Source of the DNA: an uncultured Fretibacterium sp.
GTDB lineage: Bacteria > Synergistota > Synergistia > Synergistales > Aminobacteriaceae
Direction: 5' to 3'
Assembly (NCBI GenBank): GCA_946186205.1
Contig: CAMHMH010000005.1
Span: forward strand, 1-64,000
Length of the DNA: 64,000 bases
In this document: positions 58,228 through 64,000 of the stretch, piece after piece
Layout of the letters: each line of letters starts with the position of its first letter
How positions within the stretch are numbered: the stretch's first letter is position 1
The notes under the pieces: generated by a model
What the model was told of the DNA's origin: nothing
Databases searched by the model: none
The model's input: the letters and a program-made list of their open reading frames with translations, nothing else
Position numbers and translations under genes: made by a program

Positions 58228-58542
58228 TCATGCGAAAATTATAGCACGTTCGCGGCGTTTTACTGCTTCTGCTTCAAAGAGTCTGTGCTGGTTCTCGCGG
58301 CGTTCTATCACTTGCTGCTCAATTTCTTTCTTGCGCTGAGTCTTCCTTCTGAGTTCGGCGGCTTCCCTCATCGATTCATTGTGCGCGTCAATCGTCTTCA
58401 TTAGCGCGTCATGCCTGCTTGCCTCTGCTGCCTCGTAAAAGTCTTTAAGCTCCTCTTGCGACTCTGGTATACGGCCTTCATATCTCGGCGGCAAATTGTC
58501 CCACATGCTGTTGTATCGCGTATCAATTTTCATGGCTCTCAT
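58228..58542 (-). CDS. Hypothetical charged coiled-coil protein
   Basis: Open frame; Glu/Arg/Lys-rich EAAELRRKTQRKKEIEQQVIERRENQ. Confidence 0.55.
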   Translation of the reverse strand: MRAMKIDTRYNSMWDNLPPRYEGRIPESQEELKDFYEAAEASRHDALMKTIDAHNESMREAAELRRKTQRKKEIEQQVIERRENQHRLFEAEAVKRRERAIIFA

Positions 58543-58797
58543 TCCCCCGCTGCGATTCAAATTTTGCACTGATGATTAATTTCTGATGGCGTGAAAAAAT
58601 TATAGCAAACTCATTCTGAAGTTTACGGTGTCTTTCTGGCGTGTGAAAATTGACGGAGCAATAACGCCCTTAACACATCGGGATAATATTTGCGCTGAGA
58701 TTTTGAGAATGTGAAACTGTCCGGCCATGTCAGAGTCCCGGCATGACTCATTACGCGGGGTGCTTATGCTTTAAGCTGTGAATGAAACGGCGGGTAT

Positions 58798-59730
58798 TTA
58801 TTCTCCCTTGAACTTTATCTTTTCGCGGACGCTGATAGTCATCTCGCACATTCCGATAACGATCAGCCAGGGCCAGAAGAACGGCACCGATAATACGCAG
58901 CAGATGAGGAACTTTATGCCCTTCCTGAGTCTGAAGCCGTCCATGATCCAGAACGCTAACGACAACCCCTGAATGAACATCAAAACGTTTGCGGCAATCT
59001 GAAGGTTCATGATGAAAATTGCGCCCTCGAACCACGTATCAATGTCGACGAACCAGCCGAGAATGAATCCTCCCAATGACACGAAGAATAACGACGCGGG
59101 AAATTTCCACGACTTGAAGGCAGGAAGCTCAGGGGGAAAATTTTTATACGCTGGGAAAAATTTGCGCATTACGGAACAGCACAGCGAGTAATTCAGGTAA
59201 GTCTCAATCCCCGAATAAATGACAAGCAATGAAGGCAGCATATGAGGAAGTATCGTCAAGACCTGCTGCAATGTAGCTGTGAGTTCTGGCTGATCTCCGT
59301 ACATCTGAAGCATAACATCTCTCATCTGCGCGGCATCGGGGAACAAAATATTTTTGCCAGTGAAGAAAAAGAATGCTGCAATAAGAAGAGTCTTGAATAT
59401 GATTGAAGCTCCCGTGCAAATGATGAGGCTTTCGCCGCCTGTGAGTTTCTTTGCGTCCTTGAAGCCTTCCTGAGAGACCGCGAAAAGAATTGCTGACAAA
59501 GGAGCGCACCCAAGAAGGAAATACGCGGCCATTGACGGAGAAACAGCAAGAAACAATGTCGCCTCTATCATAAGCTCGGCAACGCTCATACGTTTGCGCC
59601 CCTCAAGACAGCCTAACACCGCCAAAGGAAGAGGGCATAACATGAGTCCCAAGAAGCCGAAAAGGGGCAAAAAACTCCCTGCGAGCATCATAAAAAGTGT
59701 TATGACTACGCAGGGAATTATACGCTTCAT
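58798..59730 (-). CDS. YybS/DUF2232-like membrane protein
   Basis: Multiple TMs; upstream of it are rpsF-ssb-rpsR, the usual context. Confidence 0.75.
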   Translation of the reverse strand: MKRIIPCVVITLFMMLAGSFLPLFGFLGLMLCPLPLAVLGCLEGRKRMSVAELMIEATLFLAVSPSMAAYFLLGCAPLSAILFAVSQEGFKDAKKLTGGESLIICTGASIIFKTLLIAAFFFFTGKNILFPDAAQMRDVMLQMYGDQPELTATLQQVLTILPHMLPSLLVIYSGIETYLNYSLCCSVMRKFFPAYKNFPPELPAFKSWKFPASLFFVSLGGFILGWFVDIDTWFEGAIFIMNLQIAANVLMFIQGLSLAFWIMDGFRLRKGIKFLICCVLSVPFFWPWLIVIGMCEMTISVREKIKFKGE

Positions 59731-59735
59731 AGTTA

Positions 59736-60035
59736 TTAGTCGAGTGAGTAAGGCAGCAAGGCCATGTATCTTGCGCGCTTGATTGCCTCAGTGAGAAGAC
59801 GCTGATGCTTTGCGCAGTTCCCGGTTACGCGCCTAGGAATGATTTTGCCTCTCTCGCTGATGTATTTGCGGAGTTTCTCAACGTCTTTATAGTCTACGTG
59901 CTCTTGCTTCTCCACGCAGTAATAGCAGAATTTCGGCCTGCGTCTTGATGCGCCTCTGCGTATTCCGCTTCCGTTGCGGGGGGCTGATGATTTGCCCTCG
60001 CGTTCTGTGTTCTCGCGCTCATTCATTCTGTGCAA
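59736..60035 (-). CDS. rpsR: 30S ribosomal protein S18
   Basis: [49 protein letters not shown]. Confidence 0.97.
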   Translation of the reverse strand: MHRMNERENTEREGKSSAPRNGSGIRRGASRRRPKFCYYCVEKQEHVDYKDVEKLRKYISERGKIIPRRVTGNCAKHQRLLTEAIKRARYMALLPYSLD

Positions 60036-60059
60036 ATTCCTCCTTCTTTGTGTGATCTC

Positions 60060-60581
60060 CTAAAACGGTATGCCGCTGTCCGGTGTTGTGTCTGACATTC
60101 CGTTATCGTTGTCAGCGAATCCCCCGGAAAATCCTTCACCGCCGAATCCGCTGTCGCCTATGTTTTTGCCGAAACTGTCATCACCGGCAACACTGTAATC
60201 AACTCCGATTACTGATGATGACTGCTGATAGCCTGAACCGCCTTGTTCACGCGAACCTAACATTATCAGATTGTCAACGTAAATATCTGTTGTGTACCTT
60301 TTGCCGGAACCGTCTTTTGCGTCATAACTTCCTGTGCGTATACGGCCTTCAACAAGTACGGGGCTTCCCTTCTTGAGATATTTTCCCGCATTTTCGGCTA
60401 TATTTCCCCAAGCTACGACACTGATATAGTCGGTACTTTCTTGCATTTCACCGTTAGCATTTCTCCAGCGGTTACCCACAGCAACAGTAAATCTTGCGTA
60501 GGCTTTCTTGTTGACTGTATATCTGACATCGGGGTCTCTTGCAAGATTTCCGGCAATAATAGCGCGGTTAAATCCTCTCAT
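60060..60581 (-). CDS. ssb: Single-stranded DNA-binding protein
   Basis: MRGFNRAIIAGNLARDPDVRYT; C-terminal tip PDSGIPF. Confidence 0.97.
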   Translation of the reverse strand: MRGFNRAIIAGNLARDPDVRYTVNKKAYARFTVAVGNRWRNANGEMQESTDYISVVAWGNIAENAGKYLKKGSPVLVEGRIRTGSYDAKDGSGKRYTTDIYVDNLIMLGSREQGGSGYQQSSSVIGVDYSVAGDDSFGKNIGDSGFGGEGFSGGFADNDNGMSDTTPDSGIPF

Positions 60582-60596
60582 CGCTCAAAGCCTCCC

Positions 60597-60878
60597 TTAC
60601 TCACCGACAACTGTCATAAGCTGGCGGTATACATTCGCTCTCAAGCCCAATATACGCCTAAGCTCAAACGTCTGCGAAGGCTCAAGCTCAAAGCTGAACA
60701 GTACATAATATCCTTCTGTCTTTTTCCTGATGGGATAAGCAAGAGTTCTTTTTCCCCAAGCATCTGACTTTGACACAGTGCCGCCCAGATTCTTTATTAC
60801 TTCCTCGATTTTCGCAATCTCTTCGCTCTGGTTCTCTGTCCCTGCGTCAAGAATGGCAAGCATCTCATAACTGCGCAC
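60597..60878 (-). CDS. rpsF: 30S ribosomal protein S6
   Basis: MRSYEMLAILDAGTENQ...DAWGKRTLAYPIRKKTEGYYVLF. Confidence 0.97.
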   Translation of the reverse strand: MRSYEMLAILDAGTENQSEEIAKIEEVIKNLGGTVSKSDAWGKRTLAYPIRKKTEGYYVLFSFELEPSQTFELRRILGLRANVYRQLMTVVGE

Positions 60879-61083
60879 TCTTCTGCACCTCCTCCCTATG
60901 GTCTTATGGCCTTCCGCTTTGTGCGTCCTCTCACGAAAGGCAGGGCGTGAAAGATTATAGCATACACTAAGCTAATATCACTCAATGTGCAGAGGCTTTC
61001 ACAAAAAATTTTCACGCTGAAGGTTTGAAGAAAGAATCTCATGACAAAAATTTACGGCGCATGTTCACGAAAAATTTCACGCA

Positions 61084-61121
61084 CAAAAAATGAGACCCTC
61101 ACAATTCATGCAAGAGTCTCA
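61084..61121 (-). terminator. Intrinsic terminator after tRNA-Pro
   Basis: Minus strand TGAGAC...GTCTCATTTTTTG. Confidence 0.75.
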
Positions 61122-61139
61122 CTGTTGATTTCTGGTTTA

Positions 61140-61218
61140 TGGTCGGGACGAGAGGATTCGAACCTCCGACCCCCTGCACCCCATGCAGATGCGCTAAGCC
61201 AGACTGCGCTACGTCCCG
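61140..61218 (-). tRNA. tRNA-Pro (anticodon GGG), CCA encoded
   Basis: Minus strand CGGGACG...CATGGGGTGC...GGTTCGAATCC...CGTCCCGACCA. Confidence 0.93.
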
Positions 61219-61262
61219 TAACAGGAAGTTATTTTAGCGCAAATTCCCTATACGTCAAGCAT

Positions 61263-61541
61263 CTACTCAACAGGGCGTTTCATCACAGCAAAAAATACAT
61301 TGGGGTCAAAGGTCGTGCGCACCGCAAAAATTTCGGCGATCTCCCATCCGTCAGAGCCTTTCTCATTCAGTAGCCCTTCAACTTCTGCTGTCTTCTGTGA
61401 AGCTCCCTTGCTCTTCTGCAATGAAGTCAGCGAACCGAGAGGGACTATTTTGTATTCATACTTCACCCGCTCGGCACATGCGCAGCCAGCAAAGCACAAC
61501 GTCATCAACAGTGCTGCAATAAATTTCTTCACGGCATTCAT
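61263..61541 (-). CDS. Secreted DUF4177-like small protein
   Basis: Signal peptide; YEYKIVPLGSL...EGLLNEKGSDGWEIAEIF. Confidence 0.7.
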   Translation of the reverse strand: MNAVKKFIAALLMTLCFAGCACAERVKYEYKIVPLGSLTSLQKSKGASQKTAEVEGLLNEKGSDGWEIAEIFAVRTTFDPNVFFAVMKRPVE

Positions 61542-61548
61542 TCCCCCT

Positions 61549-63885
61549 TTACTTTCTGATTGCATTCACGACAACGCCAGCTGCAACACCGATCTTGTAG
61601 ATGGTATCAACAGCATCCTTGAAGCCCTCTATGCCTTCCCTGTCAGTGTATTTCAGCGGGACGATTATGGTATCGCCGGGCTCAATCGCAGCAGAGAAAC
61701 CGCGGGGGGCAGTCCATTGTTTGCTCGAAAGCATAGCCGTGCTTCTCGTCAGCCTCATCGTAGTTCCGTCAGACTTCACGACATACACCATGCGCTTGTG
61801 AGAGTTCCTTAATGCTCCACCTGCCGCACTAATGTATCCGTTTATGCCCATGTCGGGACGGTATATCTGAGTCGTTGATGTGTATACAGCTCCGAGAACG
61901 TTCACTGTCAAAGGCGTTTGCGGAATGTAAAGATTGTCGCCCTGCTGAAGCTCATAGTCCCAAGCTGTGTTACGGATATTTGCGGGCGTGTCAATTTTTG
62001 TTACTACCCTGCCCATGATAGGCATATTCCGCAGGTTGTTGATGAGATCTCTTCTGCGCTGATACTCCTGATTGAGTCCCTGCGCTGCCCCTGATGAGCT
62101 GGCTGTCCGTGATGTATTCTGAGAGGACTCAAGAAGGTCGCGTTCCATTCTGTCAGCCATTTCGTTTAATGATCTGCGCTGTTCCACTGCAACGCTGAGT
62201 CTCGTAAATATTGCTCCCCTGAGAAATGCTCTCGGCGTGAATCCTCCGGCGCGTTCTATGAGGTCTGAAAGTTTTTCGCCGACAAACATCGAGTAATTTC
62301 CGGGCCGTTTGACTTCTCCGGTTATATTAACCCGTATTTGCCTCTTCCAGTCCGGGATTATCATTACTGTAATCTGATCCATATTCTCAAGCACAATGTC
62401 ATGCGTTGGGTCTCCCTGCATTGCCTGTGATATGTTCACTGTGAAACGCTCATTTACAGGGCCGTTAAGTGAAGGAGTAACGCGGGTAATCTCTGCAATG
62501 TCAGAAGCTGTAGCTGTGAGTCCTCCTGCACGGTTTATGATGTCAGACAGCCTCGTTTTTCCCGGAGTGATAGCGAAACTTCCGGGCCTTATAAGCGGAC
62601 CTGTTATGACGACAGTAGAAGCAAGGTTGTAGACAGGGTAGAGCCTTATTATGTCGCCGTCGTGAAGCTCGTTGTTCTCAATTTCTGAAAGTGTTCCTTC
62701 AAATGCGCTCGCGTAAGTGCTGTTGTATATCCTGTAATACTGAACGCGCCCCGTGAATGTCCTGGCGTTGAGTCCCCCTGCAATGTAAAGAAGATCCTGA
62801 ACTCTTGTCGCGCCGTTAAGCTCATAGATACCCGGCATGTGAACTTCACCAGCGAGTCCAACGAGAGGCCCTACAGGAGGGATAAATATTACGTCCCCGG
62901 CCTGAAGCCTTACGTCCTGAGTCTTGTCGCCCTGCATTAACATTGCGTACATGTCGAAAACTGCTACTGTATTTCCTCCGCGCTTAAGCTCAATATTTCT
63001 CAGTGTTCCGTTCAGTGAAGGCCCGCCCGATGCTATAAGAGCGTTGACGAGAGTCGAGAATGAAGAAATTGTATATGCTCCGGGACGCACAGCATTTCCC
63101 GTTACGTATACCATGATTGAGCTTAGCTGACCCATTGAGAGATTCATCTGGAAGCCCGTATAGTATTGGCTGAGCCGTGCGCTGATTATCCTTTCGGCCT
63201 CCGTGAGAGTATATCCTGCAAGCCGCACCATTCCGATGTGAGGGATCGAGGCCATTCCGTCGCGGTTGACACTGAATCTGAAGTTGCCTTCCTCAGGGAT
63301 TCCCCAGACCGTAAGAGTCATCTCATCTCCGACTCCGATTCTGTAGCCCTGTGTTACTGGTGCTGTGTTCATAGGAGCATATGTTGAAGGCGGCCTCCTG
63401 AAGAATGACATTCCGTAGCGCGGAAGCCTCCTGAACAAAACGCTCATAGAACTGCCCTCATTAGCTGATGAAAGTATCGCGTCAAAGTATTCGTTTACTT
63501 CTTCTTCTGTAAGCTGTGCTGTTTCCTCCTGCTGTGTGCCGGGGGCGTTGGCATTGGCATTCGCGGCATCTGAGTCATTCTGTTGCTGCTGTGAATTGCC
63601 CTGCGTGAGGTCTATATTCTCAGTGCGGTTTGAAGGCTGAGTCGAATCGAGTCCAGACAAATCCATTCCCCTCGCCGGGACATTCGGCACTGTAGGCGAT
63701 GACGGCAAAGAAGGATTTGCACCCGTGCCCAAAGAAGGAGTCGTACCCGTTCCCGGTCCTGAAGGCATTGTGAGCGGTGAAGGTGCTGCGAGTACTGCCG
63801 GGCCTCCTGCGTCAACTGCAAAAGAACACGGCGCAAAGGCAAATACTATTAATCCTGCCAGCAAAAATTTTACTGATTTCAACAT
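61549..63885 (-). CDS. Polysaccharide biosynthesis/export protein with multiple SLBB domains (Wza-like)
   Basis: YRIGVGDEMTLTVWGIPEEGNFRFSVNRDGMASIPHIGMVRLAG; repeated GPLIRPGSF/GEVKRPGNY..L.DLI.RAGG units; signal peptide. Confidence 0.9.
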   Translation of the reverse strand: MLKSVKFLLAGLIVFAFAPCSFAVDAGGPAVLAAPSPLTMPSGPGTGTTPSLGTGANPSLPSSPTVPNVPARGMDLSGLDSTQPSNRTENIDLTQGNSQQQQNDSDAANANANAPGTQQEETAQLTEEEVNEYFDAILSSANEGSSMSVLFRRLPRYGMSFFRRPPSTYAPMNTAPVTQGYRIGVGDEMTLTVWGIPEEGNFRFSVNRDGMASIPHIGMVRLAGYTLTEAERIISARLSQYYTGFQMNLSMGQLSSIMVYVTGNAVRPGAYTISSFSTLVNALIASGGPSLNGTLRNIELKRGGNTVAVFDMYAMLMQGDKTQDVRLQAGDVIFIPPVGPLVGLAGEVHMPGIYELNGATRVQDLLYIAGGLNARTFTGRVQYYRIYNSTYASAFEGTLSEIENNELHDGDIIRLYPVYNLASTVVITGPLIRPGSFAITPGKTRLSDIINRAGGLTATASDIAEITRVTPSLNGPVNERFTVNISQAMQGDPTHDIVLENMDQITVMIIPDWKRQIRVNITGEVKRPGNYSMFVGEKLSDLIERAGGFTPRAFLRGAIFTRLSVAVEQRRSLNEMADRMERDLLESSQNTSRTASSSGAAQGLNQEYQRRRDLINNLRNMPIMGRVVTKIDTPANIRNTAWDYELQQGDNLYIPQTPLTVNVLGAVYTSTTQIYRPDMGINGYISAAGGALRNSHKRMVYVVKSDGTTMRLTRSTAMLSSKQWTAPRGFSAAIEPGDTIIVPLKYTDREGIEGFKDAVDTIYKIGVAAGVVVNAIRK

Positions 63886-64000
63886 TATCACCTCAAAAAA
63901 TTTTTTATGAATCGTTTTATGCCTAATGGAAAATATATTCTAGTATGCTGCTTACCTCTTTATCACCTTCCGTGTCTTTGTCATCGTATGTGCAGTATTC

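Noticed and set aside
61300-61812. 170-aa plus-strand ORF across the DUF4177-like and SLBB genes
   Set aside because: Antisense to two supported genes, no SD, no domain.

Overview
This 64 kb window is bacterial chromosome. Two long secreted proteins end in a Gly-rich/Cys motif, a hydrophobic segment and basic residues, which resembles the Synergist-CTERM sorting signal; together with the glycine-reductase genes this suggests a Synergistota-like anaerobe (inference). Housekeeping content includes feoA-feoB, mrp, tRNA-Gly(CCC), secG, a nicotinate phosphoribosyltransferase, rplM-rpsI, nucleoside kinase, cbiB, argS-ftsB-like, secA, rpsF-ssb-rpsR and tRNA-Pro(GGG). Accessory content includes (i) a GLUG/C-type-lectin/papain-protease surface protein; (ii) a decayed patch (14.9-15.5 kb) with PD-(D/E)XK transposase-nuclease and leucine-rich-repeat remnants; (iii) a GNAT gene split by an in-frame TAG beside an unannotated 47-aa ORF; (iv) a DNA methyltransferase followed by an out-of-frame ORF remnant; (v) a LysR-divergent redox cluster with a secreted esterase/aldo-keto-reductase fusion and a frameshifted lipoprotein aldo-keto reductase; (vi) two divergent sugar ABC systems around a D-psicose 3-epimerase-like gene; (vii) a single-gene transcription unit encoding a membrane/TrkA-N-like/RyR-like protein; (viii) a glycine riboswitch followed by grdX-grdE-grdB, with grdB containing an in-frame UGA (Sec) and a SECIS-like hairpin. 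All calls come from reading sequence and motifs; no database search was run.
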